64,000 nt of DNA from Vibrio sp. SCSIO 43136 (lineage in GTDB: Bacteria > Pseudomonadota > Gammaproteobacteria > Enterobacterales > Vibrionaceae). A program made the position numbers and the translations under genes. Where the stretch lies: positions 2,046,001 to 2,110,000 of the forward strand of contig NZ_CP071848.1 of the NCBI RefSeq assembly GCF_023716565.1. The letters run 5' to 3'. How positions within the stretch are numbered: the stretch's first letter is position 1; each line of letters begins with the position of its first letter. Positions 41,695-52,223 of the stretch are shown one piece after another. The notes under the pieces are model-generated. The model saw only the letters and a program-made list of their open reading frames with translations. It was not told the origin of the DNA and did not search any database.

Positions 41695-41928
41695 TTACTG
41701 AGCGCTGTTCACGTAGTCAATTGCAGCTTGAACTGTAGTGATCTTCTCAGCTTCTTCGTCTGGGATCTCAGTGTCGAATTCTTCTTCTAGAGCCATTACT
41801 AGTTCAACAGTGTCTAGAGAATCAGCACCTAGATCGTCAACGAAAGAAGCTTCGTTTTTAACTTCTGCTTCGTCTACACCTAGCTGTTCAACGATGATTT
41901 TTTTTACGCGTTCTTCAATGTTGCTCAT
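41695..41928 (-). CDS. acpP: Acyl carrier protein
   Basis: AcpP carries growing acyl chains on phosphopantetheine. The 77-residue acidic four-helix protein has the attachment serine in [10 protein letters not shown] (residue 37). It sits in the standard place between fabG and fabF. Gaps of 168 bp upstream and 90 bp downstream suggest its own promoter and a partial terminator, which fits its very high demand. Confidence 0.98.
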
Positions 41929-42096
41929 TTTTTCTTTTCCTTTACAGAGTTCGCTTTATGCGATGTTTTCCGTAGTTTATTGAAACTTTCTAAAGTTGCA
42001 AGACCATGCTTGCTGGTCAAACCACAAATTCTGCGAATTTAACCGAAATTCGGTACATTTTTGACCTAAATCATGCATAAAAGGTTAATGCAGATT

Positions 42097-42834
42097 TTAG
42101 ACCATGTACATACCACCATTCACATGAAGTGTCTCACCTGTGATGTAAGCCGCTTCTGGAGATACTAAAAATGCTACAGTTGCAGCGATTTCGCGTGGAT
42201 CTCCCAAACGACCCGCTGGTACTTGTGCCAATGTTGCTGCACGTTGTTCATCATTTAGCGCTTTGGTCATATCGGTTTCGATGAAACCTGGTGCCACTGT
42301 GTTAACAGTAACGCCACGAGAAGCAACTTCGCGTGCCATAGACTTAGTAAAGCCAATCACACCCGCTTTTGCTGCTGCGTAGTTCGCTTGACCTGCATTA
42401 CCCATAGTACCGACAACAGAACCTACGTTTACGATACGTCCGCAACGCTTCTTCATCATGCCACGTAGTACTGCTTTAGACAGGCGGAAGATAGACGTCA
42501 GGTTAGTATCCATGATGTCTGTCCACTCGTCTTCTTTCATTCGCATCAGAAGGTTATCGCGAGTAATGCCTGCATTATTAACCAGAATATCTAAAGCACC
42601 AAACTCATCGTTGATTGCTTTTAGAGTAGACTCAATAGATGCAGGGTCGGTCACATTTAATGCCATGCCCTTGCCGTTTTCACCAAGGTATTCGCTGATC
42701 GCTGCCGCACCATTTTCGCTGGTTGCAGTACCGATAACGGTTGCACCACGCTCAACCAAGGTTTCAGCGATTGCACGACCGATACCACGACTTGCGCCAG
42801 TAACCAGTGCAATCTTGCCTTCAAGATTCATCAT
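42097..42834 (-). CDS. fabG: 3-oxoacyl-ACP reductase
   Basis: FabG reduces 3-ketoacyl-ACP with NADPH. The Rossmann motif TGASRGIG is near residue 13. The catalytic Ser, Tyr and Lys are in NVGSVVG and NYAAAKAG. Two adjacent ATG codons occur (42834 and 42831); the first is better spaced from AGGAA, while E. coli FabG corresponds to the second. The length is 244-245 residues. It starts 18 bp after fabD. Confidence 0.97.
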   Translation of the reverse strand: MMNLEGKIALVTGASRGIGRAIAETLVERGATVIGTATSENGAAAISEYLGENGKGMALNVTDPASIESTLKAINDEFGALDILVNNAGITRDNLLMRMKEDEWTDIMDTNLTSIFRLSKAVLRGMMKKRCGRIVNVGSVVGTMGNAGQANYAAAKAGVIGFTKSMAREVASRGVTVNTVAPGFIETDMTKALNDEQRAATLAQVPAGRLGDPREIAATVAFLVSPEAAYITGETLHVNGGMYMV

Positions 42835-42852
42835 TTTCGTTAATTTCCTATA

Positions 42853-43776
42853 TTACTTAGCCGCTTCCAACGAAGCAGTATCATTAACTGCCGCTGCGCT
42901 AAGTGCTTTTACGATTCGTTTAGTTAGACCAGTCAGTACTTTACCTGGGCCAAATTCTAGTAACTTTTCGACACCCTGCTCGTGCATTTGCGTTACGCCT
43001 TCAGTCCAACGTACTGGGCTGTAAAGCTGACGAACAAGCGCATCTTTGATTTTTGCAGGATCTGTTTCAGCGATAACGTCTACGTTGTTAATCACCGGGA
43101 TCTGCGGAGCATTGAACTCAATACCTTCAAGAGTTTCTGCAAGCTTATCGGCAGCTGGCTTCATCAGTGCACAGTGAGATGGCACAGAAACAGGCAAAGG
43201 TAGAGCACGCTTAGCGCCTGCTTCTTTACATAGTGCGCCAGCACGCTCAACCGCAGCTTTGTTACCAGCGATAACAACCTGACCTGGAGAGTTGTAGTTT
43301 ACAGGTGAAACAACTTCGCCTTGCGCCGCTTCTTCACACGCTTTAGCAATTGCGTCATCGGCAAGACCAATGATTGCGTACATTGCACCAACACCTGCAG
43401 GAACTGCTTCTTGCATCAGCTTGCCACGCAGTTCAACTAGCTTGATAGCCTGTTTGAAATCAATCACACCAGCACATACTAGTGCTGAGTACTCGCCCAA
43501 ACTATGACCTGCAACTACCTCTGGAAGTTCCTGACCAAGTTCTTGCCATACACGCCAAATAGCAACTGATGATGCTAGCAGTGCTGGCTGAGTGCGGAAG
43601 GTTTGGTTTAGGTCTTCAGCAGGACCGTCTTGAACCAGTGCCCATAGGTCGTAACCTAGTGCGTCTGATGCTTCAGCAAATGTGTTTTTAACAACGTCAA
43701 ATTGCTCGCCCAGTTCAGCGAGCATACCAACAGCTTGAGAGCCTTGGCCTGGGAATACTACTGCAAACTTGCTCAT
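42853..43776 (-). CDS. fabD: Malonyl-CoA-ACP transacylase
   Basis: FabD loads malonate from CoA onto AcpP. The start ATG at 43776 (MSKFAVVFPGQGSQ) follows AAGGA and gives 307 residues, close to E. coli (309). The nucleophile serine is in AGHSLGEYSA near residue 92, and the catalytic histidine is in PSHCALM near 200. A predicted extension of 14 residues upstream is ignored. Confidence 0.96.
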   Translation of the reverse strand: MSKFAVVFPGQGSQAVGMLAELGEQFDVVKNTFAEASDALGYDLWALVQDGPAEDLNQTFRTQPALLASSVAIWRVWQELGQELPEVVAGHSLGEYSALVCAGVIDFKQAIKLVELRGKLMQEAVPAGVGAMYAIIGLADDAIAKACEEAAQGEVVSPVNYNSPGQVVIAGNKAAVERAGALCKEAGAKRALPLPVSVPSHCALMKPAADKLAETLEGIEFNAPQIPVINNVDVIAETDPAKIKDALVRQLYSPVRWTEGVTQMHEQGVEKLLEFGPGKVLTGLTKRIVKALSAAAVNDTASLEAAK

Positions 43777-43857
43777 CGATTTTTCCTTAAAGCAATGCGA
43801 ATAAAAGATTATCGCCAAGTTATGACAACTTGACGAATAAATTAGTAAAATTTGCGA

Positions 43858-44811
43858 TTAGAAGCGAACTAGCGCCGAACCCCAAGTGAAACCACCACCA
43901 AATGCCTCTAACAAGCACAGATGACCACGTTGGATGCGCCCGTCACGTACTGCTTCATCAAGTGCGGTCGGTACCGTTGCTGCCGACGTATTTCCGTGAC
44001 GATCGAGTGTAATCACTACCTGATCGAGGGACATAGACAGTTTTTTCGCCGTGGCAGCAATAATGCGCATGTTGGCTTGGTGTGGCACCAACCAATCTAG
44101 CTCAGACTTATCCATGTTATTGGCCGCTAAAGTATCTTTCACTAAGCGAGATAGCTGAGTCACTGCGACCTTAAATACTTCATTGCCTGCCATTTGCAAC
44201 CAAGTCTTCGCTTCTTCTTCAAGACGGCTTGGTACTGGAAGGTTGAGCAGGTCACCAAACTGTCCATCAGCGTGCAAGTGCGAAGAAATAATGCCCGGCT
44301 CTTCGCTTTGGCCAATCACTACTGCACCCGCAGCATCACCAAATAGAATAATGGTCGAGCGGTCTTCTGGGTCACAAGCGTGTGATAGTGCATCAGAACC
44401 GATCACCAGCACGTTTTTCGCCATACCTGTCTTGATATGCTGATCAGCAACAGAGAGTGCGTAGACAAAACCAGAACATGCCGCTGCAATATCAAATGCC
44501 GGACAACCTTTGATTTCAAGCTTGGCTTGAACCTGACACGCCGCCGATGGGAAAGTGTGCGTGTTACTTGTGGTTGCGACAATAATTAAATCAATGTCAT
44601 TTTTATCAAGCTCCGCCATCTCTAGCGCTTTGATTGATGCTTGATAAGCCATTTCTGCGACTGTTTCATTCTCAGACGCAATGCGACGTTCTTTAATACC
44701 CGTACGAGTGACAATCCACTCATCCGTAGTATCTACCATTTCCTCTAGATCTGCGTTCGAACGCACTTGAGCTGGCAGGTAGCTGCCTGTTCCTAAAATT
44801 TTGCTATACAT
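43858..44811 (-). CDS. fabH: 3-oxoacyl-ACP synthase III
   Basis: FabH starts chains by condensing acetyl-CoA with malonyl-ACP. The Cys-His-Asn triad is in [10 protein letters not shown] (Cys near 112), [10 protein letters not shown] (His near 244) and GNTSAATVP (Asn near 274). The 317 residues match E. coli. It begins 5 bp after plsX, so the two are cotranslated. Confidence 0.97.
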   Translation of the reverse strand: MYSKILGTGSYLPAQVRSNADLEEMVDTTDEWIVTRTGIKERRIASENETVAEMAYQASIKALEMAELDKNDIDLIIVATTSNTHTFPSAACQVQAKLEIKGCPAFDIAAACSGFVYALSVADQHIKTGMAKNVLVIGSDALSHACDPEDRSTIILFGDAAGAVVIGQSEEPGIISSHLHADGQFGDLLNLPVPSRLEEEAKTWLQMAGNEVFKVAVTQLSRLVKDTLAANNMDKSELDWLVPHQANMRIIAATAKKLSMSLDQVVITLDRHGNTSAATVPTALDEAVRDGRIQRGHLCLLEAFGGGFTWGSALVRF

Positions 44812-44816
44812 GAAGA

Positions 44817-45842
44817 CTAATAATGCCTCTCGAGTAAAACCGCTTCTAAACGATCACTAATTCGGTCTGGGACCTGTCGTTTGACCTCGTGTACTGCTTC
44901 ACCAATGGCGTTAACCACAGCAGATACGTCAGCACTTCCATGACTTTTAATGACGATGCCGCGCAATCCTAGCAAACTTGCACCGTTATACTGGTCGGGG
45001 TTCAGGGATTTTAGCTCATTAAGTAATCCCGAAAAGAGTTTTTGTGCCAACCAGGCTTTAAAACCTTGGTTCTTGAGTGATTTTTTCAACTTATCGAGGA
45101 AAAGATGCGCAACACCTTCGGTGGTTTTCAGGCAAACATTGCCGACAAAACCATCGCAAACGACGACATCTGCCGCGTCATGCAGCAATTGGTCGCCTTC
45201 TACGTAACCCACATAATTGACGGCATCTGAGCTGCTAAGTAACTCTGCGCAACGCTTAACCAGATCGTTGCCCTTGATGTCTTCTTCGCCGATATTGAGT
45301 AGTGCAACTCTTGGCGTCGCTTCAAGATGTTGCTCAGCCAGTGCGCTGCCCATCACGGCAAATTGAAACAGAGTGTCCGCATCACAAGAGACGTTAGCCC
45401 CTAGGTCTAACATCCAAGTTTTGTTACCAGACACGGTTGGAAGTGCCGACACTAACGCAGGACGTTCGATACCGGGAAGCAGTTTTAAACGAAATCGGGA
45501 TAACGCCATCAGTGCTCCGGTGTTACCACCACTGACACAGGCATCGGCCAAACCATCTGCCACGCAATCCAGTGCTAAGCGCATCGAGCTACCAGAACTG
45601 TTTCTTAAGGCTGAAGAGGGTTTTTCGCTGTTAGAGATTGTCCGCTCACTGTGCTTAATGCTCAGACGAGTGTTGGGAATGTATCCTAGACGGGACAGTT
45701 GAGTTGTGATCGAATCTCGATCACCTATTAAGATCACTTTTAGCTCTGGGAAATGCGACAGTGCCTGCACGGCGGCAGGCACTGTTACGCGGGGACCGAA
45801 ATCCCCGCCCATTGCATCAAGTGCAACGGTAATATTTTGCAA
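44817..45842 (-). CDS. plsX: Phosphate acyltransferase PlsX
   Basis: PlsX makes acyl-phosphate from acyl-ACP for phospholipid synthesis. The N-terminal motif [11 protein letters not shown] and later [11 protein letters not shown] are family signatures. I choose the TTG at 45842 (then [12 protein letters not shown]), which gives 341 residues and has AAGG 8 bp upstream, 10 bp after the rpmF stop. The in-frame ATG at 45878 lies inside rpmF and would add 12 unmatched residues. Confidence 0.92.
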   Translation of the reverse strand: MQNITVALDAMGGDFGPRVTVPAAVQALSHFPELKVILIGDRDSITTQLSRLGYIPNTRLSIKHSERTISNSEKPSSALRNSSGSSMRLALDCVADGLADACVSGGNTGALMALSRFRLKLLPGIERPALVSALPTVSGNKTWMLDLGANVSCDADTLFQFAVMGSALAEQHLEATPRVALLNIGEEDIKGNDLVKRCAELLSSSDAVNYVGYVEGDQLLHDAADVVVCDGFVGNVCLKTTEGVAHLFLDKLKKSLKNQGFKAWLAQKLFSGLLNELKSLNPDQYNGASLLGLRGIVIKSHGSADVSAVVNAIGEAVHEVKRQVPDRISDRLEAVLLERHY

Positions 45843-45852
45843 AGGGTCAACC

Positions 45853-46023
45853 TTACTTGTTGATAACCTTTTTGCCACGGTAGTAACCGTCAGCAGTCAC
45901 GTTGTGACGTAGGTGAGTTTCACCTGAAGTTGCGTCTACAGATAGTGCAGCTGTAGTTAGTGCATCGTGTGAACGACGCATGCCACGCATTGAACGTGAT
46001 TTCTTGCTCTTTTGTACGGCCAT
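45853..46023 (-). CDS. rpmF: 50S ribosomal protein L32
   Basis: This 56-residue basic ribosomal protein starts [20 protein letters not shown], the L32 signature, and ends [10 protein letters not shown]. It sits between yceD and plsX exactly as in E. coli, 33 bp after yceD and 10 bp before plsX. Confidence 0.97.
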   Translation of the reverse strand: MAVQKSKKSRSMRGMRRSHDALTTAALSVDATSGETHLRHNVTADGYYRGKKVINK

Positions 46024-46056
46024 TGACCCTACTCCTATGTTAGATAAACCTAAAGC

Positions 46057-46584
46057 TTATCGCTTTAGATTCTTTAAAACGTCGAAGGGATTCGGCTTCT
46101 CTTCTTCTGGCTCAATGTCAGGAAGATCACCAAACACCATATTTCTTGAATCAACGCTACAGTCCGCTTCGTCGTGCATTGCTACTTGCGGTAAGTTTAG
46201 AATGAACTCGTCTTCAACTAACTTAATAAGGTCTAACTCACCATACTCGTTCAGATCTACCAAATCGTACTCTTCTGGTGCTTCCTCTTCGCTCTTCTCA
46301 CTATAGTAAGGAGTGCAAGTGAACTCGACTTCACACAGATGTGTGAATACCTCATTACAGCGTTGACATTCCAAATCGACTTCAATGTTAGCTTTACCAG
46401 AGATAACAGTGAGTCGTTGTTCATCTAACGCAAATGACACTACAACGTCAGCGTCGCGTTTCACGCCTTCAGTCGTCTCAGCCAGGCGGTGGAATAGACT
46501 GGTTTGGATGATGCCATCGTAATCCAATCTTTTCTGTGCCGCTTTACCTGGATCAACTGTACGCGGTATTTTTACCTTTTGCAT
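46057..46584 (-). CDS. yceD: YceD, 23S rRNA accumulation protein (DUF177)
   Basis: YceD is linked to 23S rRNA accumulation and is cotranscribed with rpmF. The 175-residue protein is acidic in its second half and has the conserved LECQRCNEVF and ECTPYY-like region. It is the first gene of the leftward row and is divergent from yceF. Confidence 0.92.
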   Translation of the reverse strand: MQKVKIPRTVDPGKAAQKRLDYDGIIQTSLFHRLAETTEGVKRDADVVVSFALDEQRLTVISGKANIEVDLECQRCNEVFTHLCEVEFTCTPYYSEKSEEEAPEEYDLVDLNEYGELDLIKLVEDEFILNLPQVAMHDEADCSVDSRNMVFGDLPDIEPEEEKPNPFDVLKNLKR

Positions 46585-46724
46585 AGGGCGCGAATATTAT
46601 CGATCTATGCCGCTTTAGTCAAAGCAAAATAACAAAAAACTTGGCTTTTTTTCGCCTTACCTGTCTGAAGCCACATAGTTTGGTTTATCCTAATGAAAAT
46701 CCCTCAGCTATTCGAGAATTGATC

Positions 46725-47306
46725 ATGGCTAAGCTGCCGTTGGTGTTAGCGTCTACATCCCCGTTTCGCAAACAACTTTTAGAAAAAATTGAACTTCCAT
46801 TTACCACTGCATCTCCTGATTGCGATGAGACACCGCACCCTAACGAAACTGCGACTGAATTAGTATTACGACTGGCTCAAGATAAAGCTCGCTCGTGCCA
46901 GCTAGACTACCCCAGCCTTGTCATAGGCTCTGATCAAGTGTGTGTCATCGATGGTCAAATCATTGGCAAACCTCATACTGAGGACAAAGCCATAGAGCAA
47001 TTAATGTCTCAAAGTGGTAAGGCAATTACCTTTTACACAGGTGTCGCACTTTATAATTCCCATACCAAGCAGTGCCACACGACGTTAGACACGTTTACAG
47101 TGCATTTTCGTCAATTGAGCGAAGAAATGGTGCGAAATTACGTGAAAAAGGAACAACCTCTTTGGTGTGCTGGCAGCTTCAAAAGCGAAGGTTTAGGCAT
47201 CGCCTTGTTTGAGCGCTTAGAAGGTAAAGACCCAAATGCGTTAGTGGGGTTACCGCTGATTAGTTTGATTGATTTGTTGGCGTTGGAAGGTGTTCAACCT
47301 ATATAG
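46725..47306 (+). CDS. yceF: Maf-family nucleoside triphosphate pyrophosphatase YceF
   Basis: Maf-like enzymes hydrolyse modified nucleoside triphosphates; the YceF branch acts on 7-methyl-GTP. The start [20 protein letters not shown] has the family SxSPxR motif, and IGSDQVCV and GLPL follow. I choose the ATG at 46725 (193 residues, like E. coli YceF at 194) over a frame opening at 46641. It is divergent from yceD and convergent with rluC. Confidence 0.92.
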   Translation: MAKLPLVLASTSPFRKQLLEKIELPFTTASPDCDETPHPNETATELVLRLAQDKARSCQLDYPSLVIGSDQVCVIDGQIIGKPHTEDKAIEQLMSQSGKAITFYTGVALYNSHTKQCHTTLDTFTVHFRQLSEEMVRNYVKKEQPLWCAGSFKSEGLGIALFERLEGKDPNALVGLPLISLIDLLALEGVQPI

Positions 47307-47317
47307 CGCAAATAAAA

Positions 47318-47348
47318 TAAGAGGAAAGTTACACACACTTTCCTCTTA
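47318..47348. terminator. Hairpin between yceF and rluC
   Basis: A 12-bp perfect stem TAAGAGGAAAGT / ACTTTCCTCTTA with a 7-nt loop lies 12 bp after the yceF stop. A second short palindrome, AGCGGA-GCG-TCCGCT (47378-47392), overlaps the rluC stop. Confidence 0.65.
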
Positions 47349-47390
47349 AGCCGTTAGCAGGGCGTCCGTTCACCCTTAGCGGAGCGTCCG

Positions 47391-48362
47391 CTATTTTTGT
47401 GCAGAGCGTTCAGCTTCTCTAAGGCCCTTTAACACCTTCTCAAGCCTAGCCTCCATCGGAGCAGAGATATCCATCTTCTTTTCCGTGCCTGGGTGAACAA
47501 ACTTAATGTTCGCTGCATGCAGGAATAAACGGTCTAAGCCAAACTGACCACTGTAAGCATCAAAGCGACGATCACCATAACGATCATCCCAACCAATTGG
47601 GTGCCCTGTGTATTGAGTATGGACACGGATCTGGTGAGTTCGGCCAGTAATTGGACTTGCTTGAAGCAAGGTAGCTTGCTCAAACTTCTCTAAAACCTTA
47701 AAACGAGTCTCGGATGGTTTGCCTTTTGGGTTCACTCGCACAATCGAGTTCACTTCATTCTTAAGCAGTGGTGCGTTTACCACTTTACAGCTGTTCTTCC
47801 ACTGCCCCATCACTAGACAGAAGTAGTACTTCTGAACGGTTTTCTCTCGGAACTGCGCTTGCAGATGGCGCAATGCAGAGCGCTTCTTAGCAACCAACAA
47901 GATGCCTGATGTGTCTCGGTCAATGCGATGCACCAGTTCTAGAAAGCGTGCATCAGGACGCAAAGCTCTTAGCGCTTCAATAGCACCAAACTTCAAACCA
48001 CTGCCACCGTGTACCGCAGTACCTGATGGCTTGTTCAAGATCAGCATATGATCATCTTCGTAGATGATGGCACTTTCCAGCGCAGCGACCTTGTTTAATT
48101 TGGTACTCACTGGTGCAGGTGCTTCTTCACCACTCACTTTCACTGGTGGCACACGAACAACGTCTCCTGCTTGGAGCTTGTATTCCGCCTTAACGCGCTT
48201 TTTGTTCACACGAACCTCACCTTTACGTAAGATTCGGTAAATCATGCTTTTAGGCACTTCTTTAAGTTGATTGCGCAAGAAGTTATCAATGCGCTGGCCC
48301 GCCATATCATCATCGATATCAACGAACTTTACTTGGGTTTTGATCTCGTTCATGGGCGGCAT
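47391..48362 (-). CDS. rluC: 23S rRNA pseudouridine synthase C
   Basis: RluC makes pseudouridine at 23S positions 955, 2504 and 2580. The N-terminal S4 domain spans about residues 20-80. The catalytic aspartate is in HRIDRDTSGILLV near residue 145, and GRTHQIRVH follows. The length is 323 residues from 48362, or 320 from the ATG at 48353 (MNEIKTQVKF), which may be the better start. It is divergent from rne, as in E. coli. Confidence 0.95.
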   Translation of the reverse strand: MPPMNEIKTQVKFVDIDDDMAGQRIDNFLRNQLKEVPKSMIYRILRKGEVRVNKKRVKAEYKLQAGDVVRVPPVKVSGEEAPAPVSTKLNKVAALESAIIYEDDHMLILNKPSGTAVHGGSGLKFGAIEALRALRPDARFLELVHRIDRDTSGILLVAKKRSALRHLQAQFREKTVQKYYFCLVMGQWKNSCKVVNAPLLKNEVNSIVRVNPKGKPSETRFKVLEKFEQATLLQASPITGRTHQIRVHTQYTGHPIGWDDRYGDRRFDAYSGQFGLDRLFLHAANIKFVHPGTEKKMDISAPMEARLEKVLKGLREAERSAQK

Positions 48363-48974
48363 TCTACCACCGATAGCAAATCGTCTCCAACGCCATTTAT
48401 TGTTAAATTATCCTTAGAAAATCGGTGAATTTTGACCAATAAAACTGCAATAAATCCCCTCTAGAAAAAGCTGTGAATAAATAGTGGGCTATTTTTCAAC
48501 CAACTTGATGGTGCAATTTGTCCAGGCTACGTTTTTACAGGCTTTGCAAGCGATAATAACTTGCGCAAACCGTGCTTTTTTCACCACAAATCGATAATGC
48601 TGATTGCCGTGTTTTCATAGCACTGCTATAGTTCACTGCTGTAATCGCTCAATTGTTTAATTTTTGTACATTAATCATTGAGTGACCAACACTAGCAATA
48701 TGAGTAGAAGACTTCTCAACCTCTATGCCGCAATTGGCGTAAGACATACAGGCAGAAGTATCAAATGTCGCTCTACTCACCTTACCCAAGAAGAGTTTTA
48801 CCGCTAAAAAATGCGGGTCACGTCATTAAGGTGATGTGACTACTGAGTGTCCGCGAGCATCCCTTCCAGCCGCGACGGTTGCAATTGTAAAACCATGGGA
48901 TCTGACATCTGGGCAAGTTGCTAGGCGACAGTTGAAAAAGAAAATAACGATAAAGACAACGAGATTTATTCAAA
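48363..48974 (+). promoter_or_regulatory. rluC-rne intergenic region with probable structured rne leader
   Basis: This 612-bp region has no ORF with coding features. A hairpin at 48817-48840 (GTCACGTCA / TGATGTGAC, one G-T pair) is followed by a GC-richer stretch at 48845-48930, where GTCCGCG and CGCGAC can pair with one bulge. E. coli rne has a long leader whose hairpins let RNase E control its own mRNA. Position and structure here suggest the same, though I did not align them. The rne ATG lacks a strong Shine-Dalgarno sequence. Confidence 0.55.
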
Positions 48975-51959
48975 ATGAAAAGAATGTTAATCAACGCGAC
49001 TCAAAAAGAAGAGTTGCGTGTCGCTTTGGTCGACGGCCAGCGACTTTTCGATCTAGATATCGAAAGTCCAGGCCATGAGTCGAAGAAAGCGAATATCTAC
49101 AAAGGACGTATCACCCGTATCGAACCAAGCTTGGAAGCAGCTTTCGTAGATTACGGTGCAGAACGCCACGGTTTCCTGCCTCTTAAAGAAATTGCCAAAG
49201 ACTACTTCCCTGAAGGTTACACCTATCAAGGCCGCCCAAGCATTAAAGAAGTGCTGAAAGAAGGCCAAGAGGTGATCATTCAGGTAGAAAAAGAAGAACG
49301 TGGCAACAAAGGTGCGGCACTGACCACCTTTATTTCTCTAGCAGGTAGCTACCTTGTTCTGATGCCTAACAATCCTCGTGCTGGTGGTATTTCTCGCCGT
49401 ATCGAAGGTGATGAGCGTACTCAACTAAAAGCTGCACTTAGCACGCTTGAACTGCCACAAGGTATGGGCCTAATCGTTCGTACTGCCGGTGTTGGTAAAA
49501 GCGCTGAAGAGCTAGAGTGGGACTTGAATGTACTTCTAAACCATTGGAGTGCAATCAAAGAAGCGTCTGACTCTAATCCTGCTCCGTTCCTTATCCACCA
49601 AGAAAGTAACGTTATTGTTCGCGCAATTCGTGACTACTTGCGTCGTGATATCGGTGAAATCCTAATCGATAGCAACACCATATTTGATCGTGCTAAACAG
49701 CACATCCAATTGGTGCGTCCTGACTTCATCAACCGTGTTAAAAAATACGACGGTGAAGTGCCACTATTTAGCCACTACCAAATCGAAAGCCAGATCGAAT
49801 CTGCGTTCCAGCGTGAAGTTCGCCTGCCTTCAGGTGGCTCAATTGTTATCGACCCAACAGAAGCATTGACCTCTATCGATATCAACTCTGCTCGTGCAAC
49901 TAAGGGCGGTGATATTGAAGAGACAGCACTCAACACTAACCTTGAAGCGGCGGACGAAATTGCACGTCAATTGCGCCTTCGTGACCTAGGTGGTCTAGTG
50001 GTTATCGACTTCATCGATATGACGCCAGTTCGTCACCAGCGTGAAGTAGAAAACCGCCTACGCGAAGCAGTGCGTATGGACCGTGCACGTGTGCAGATCG
50101 GCCGTATCTCTCGCTTTGGTCTTCTTGAGATGTCTCGTCAGCGTTTGAGCCCTTCTCTAGCGGAAGCAAGCCACCATATCTGTCCTCGCTGTAGCGGTAC
50201 AGGTGTTGTACGTGACAATGAATCTCTAGCGCTATCAGTGCTTCGTCTTATCGAAGAAGAAGCGCTAAAAGACAATACCTCGCAAGTACTTGCTGTGGTT
50301 CCTGTCTCTATCGCTTCTTACCTGCTTAACGAAAAGCGTCGCTCTATCAACCACATTGAGAAAGCTCAAGGCGTTAAGCTAACTATCGTTCCTAACTCAG
50401 ACATGGAAACACCTCATTTTGAAGTGATCCGTGTTCGTGACGGTGAAGAGCAAGATCTTCTTTCATACCTACTTCCTAAGAAGCTAGACGCTATGAAAGA
50501 AGCTGAAGCGAAAGAAGTGCCAGAAACAGATATCAAACCTAAGAAACTTGAAGAGCCTGCTCTGCAAGGGTTTGCTGCACCAGCGCAGAATGCTCCAGCC
50601 CCTGCGCCAAAAGCTGCACCAGCACCAGTGAAAGAAGCGAAAGCACCTGAAGTTGCACAAGCATCTCAACCAGGCATTATTGGTCGATTCTTTAAGGCAT
50701 TAGGCAGCTTCCTATTCGGTTCTGGTGAAGAAGCGAAGAAAGAAGAAGAGAAAAAAGAGCAAGAAGCGAAGCCACGCCGCAACGATCGTCAACGCCGCGA
50801 CCGTAAAGATCAGCGTGACAACCGCCGCCGTTCTAACAACCGTAATAAAACTCAACGCAACGACCGTAATGATCGTCGTCGTAATGACGAACGTCGTAAC
50901 GATGAGAGCCAAGTAGAGAACAAGCGTAACAAGGCAGCTGAAAGCTCACAAAACCGTAACGACAAGCGTCGTCAAAACCGTAAGTCGAAAGACCAAGCGG
51001 AGAAGCAAGACCAAACCAATTCCAAACTAATGGAAAAAGGTAAGCAACTTGCTCAAGACGCACAAACCACAGACAAGCCAGCGAAGTCTGAGAAGAAGGC
51101 TGAGCAAGTTAAAGAACGTCGTCAACGCCGTAAGCTGAACAAGCAAGTACGTGTTAAAGACCAACAAGCGAAGAAAGACGCCGAAGTTAAGCAGGAGCTA
51201 GAAACGGCTCAAGCACCGGTTGAACAAGTAGCCAAAGCAGAAGGTGAAGAACAGCAGCAACGTCGTAGTCGCCGTTCTCCACGTCACCTACGTGCGAATG
51301 GTCAACGTCGTCGCCGCGGTCGTGACCGTCGCCCTAACCCGTTCCGCCTACGTAAAGGTGGTGTTGCCTCTCCAGAGATGGCAATGGGTAAAGTAATGCC
51401 TAAGTACGACCTTCCGAAACCTAAAGCCGCTAAACCTAAGAAGCAGCATGAGGTGAAAGAAGAAGTCGCAGTAGAAGTAACACCGATTCTAAGCGGTTTT
51501 GCTTGTCCTGAAATGGCGATGGGCAAAGTGATCGTGCGTCGTGAAGAAGCGCAAGCACCAGTGGTTAACGAAACTTTCGTTGAAGCGGTTGCTGAAGCGG
51601 TTGTAGACGCCGTGGTTGAAGTGCCAGAACTTGAGCAAGCAGAATCAGTTCAAGTTGTCTCAGCGCCAGTGGAAGCAACAGAGACTGTTGAAGCTCAACC
51701 TGAACAAACGCCTACTGTTGAAGCACAGCCTGTAGCAGAAGAGCAAGCACCAGTGGCTGCTCAAGAAGCGCCGCAAGCTAAGCCTTCATACAAAGGCCAC
51801 GCATCAGCAGCTATGGCTAGTGCACCTGGTACTAACCAGTTTAAAGAGATCGAAGTGATTGCAGCGCCGTTCCGTGAAGAGCGCATGCAACCAATCGGTG
51901 CTGGTAGTCAATCAGCACGCTCTCAAGCAGGTTCAGCGATGTCGAGCACACTAAGCTAA
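48975..51959 (+). CDS. rne: Ribonuclease E
   Basis: RNase E is the main endonuclease for mRNA decay and rRNA/tRNA processing and the degradosome scaffold. Residues 1-520 are the catalytic part with the S1 domain (about 35-125), DNase-I-like active-site aspartates in SIDINSA and VVIDFIDM, and the Zn-link CPRCSG (near 404). After residue 530 it is disordered: an amphipathic membrane-targeting helix ([15 protein letters not shown], about 569-583), an Arg-rich RNA-binding region (590-680), [20 protein letters not shown], and two copies of PEMAMGKV (near 799 and 845). The 994 residues are near the E. coli 1061. Confidence 0.97.
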   Translation: MKRMLINATQKEELRVALVDGQRLFDLDIESPGHESKKANIYKGRITRIEPSLEAAFVDYGAERHGFLPLKEIAKDYFPEGYTYQGRPSIKEVLKEGQEVIIQVEKEERGNKGAALTTFISLAGSYLVLMPNNPRAGGISRRIEGDERTQLKAALSTLELPQGMGLIVRTAGVGKSAEELEWDLNVLLNHWSAIKEASDSNPAPFLIHQESNVIVRAIRDYLRRDIGEILIDSNTIFDRAKQHIQLVRPDFINRVKKYDGEVPLFSHYQIESQIESAFQREVRLPSGGSIVIDPTEALTSIDINSARATKGGDIEETALNTNLEAADEIARQLRLRDLGGLVVIDFIDMTPVRHQREVENRLREAVRMDRARVQIGRISRFGLLEMSRQRLSPSLAEASHHICPRCSGTGVVRDNESLALSVLRLIEEEALKDNTSQVLAVVPVSIASYLLNEKRRSINHIEKAQGVKLTIVPNSDMETPHFEVIRVRDGEEQDLLSYLLPKKLDAMKEAEAKEVPETDIKPKKLEEPALQGFAAPAQNAPAPAPKAAPAPVKEAKAPEVAQASQPGIIGRFFKALGSFLFGSGEEAKKEEEKKEQEAKPRRNDRQRRDRKDQRDNRRRSNNRNKTQRNDRNDRRRNDERRNDESQVENKRNKAAESSQNRNDKRRQNRKSKDQAEKQDQTNSKLMEKGKQLAQDAQTTDKPAKSEKKAEQVKERRQRRKLNKQVRVKDQQAKKDAEVKQELETAQAPVEQVAKAEGEEQQQRRSRRSPRHLRANGQRRRRGRDRRPNPFRLRKGGVASPEMAMGKVMPKYDLPKPKAAKPKKQHEVKEEVAVEVTPILSGFACPEMAMGKVIVRREEAQAPVVNETFVEAVAEAVVDAVVEVPELEQAESVQVVSAPVEATETVEAQPEQTPTVEAQPVAEEQAPVAAQEAPQAKPSYKGHASAAMASAPGTNQFKEIEVIAAPFREERMQPIGAGSQSARSQAGSAMSSTLS

Positions 51960-51981
51960 GTTATCGCTTACCCTTAAATAC

Positions 51982-52010
51982 AAAGCCGCATCAGATGATG
52001 CGGCTTTTTT
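51982..52010 (+). terminator. Terminator after rne
   Basis: AAAGCCGCATCA pairs with TGATGCGGCTTT, followed by a T-run, 22 bp past the rne stop. Confidence 0.88.
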
Positions 52011-52153
52011 GTTGTTCACCAATAATTACCCCAAGTTTGTTGCGCAGCCCTGAAAGAAGATTGAACTTCTTCACACTTTTAGGTAGCATGCGCCAGCTTG
52101 CATCTTATTGACTGCATAACAATACTTACAAGGAATCATCTCATGAATGGATT

Positions 52154-52179
52154 CTATTATTCATAAATTTGAATAATAG
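52154..52179. repeat. Perfect 10-bp inverted repeat upstream of the SulP gene
   Basis: CTATTATTCA and TGAATAATAG flank a 6-bp spacer. There is no T-run, so it could be an operator or an RNA hairpin in the leader of the transporter gene 130 bp downstream. Confidence 0.55.
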
Positions 52180-52205
52180 CGAGTTTATGCTGACTCTTGT
52201 ATATG

Positions 52206-52223
52206 AGTAACCAAGAGGTTACT
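52206..52223. repeat. Second hairpin upstream of the SulP gene
   Basis: AGTAACC / GGTTACT form a perfect 7-bp stem with loop AAGA, 27 bp after the previous inverted repeat. Confidence 0.5.

Noticed and set aside
45843..45878. PlsX start at the ATG at 45878
   Set aside because: It lies inside rpmF, adds residues not found in PlsX, and the TTG at 45842 has a Shine-Dalgarno sequence in the short gap after rpmF.
50712..51063. Long minus-strand and alternative-frame ORFs across the RNase E tail
   Set aside because: They arise from the repetitive Arg/Lys codon usage of the rne tail, have biased composition and no start signals.
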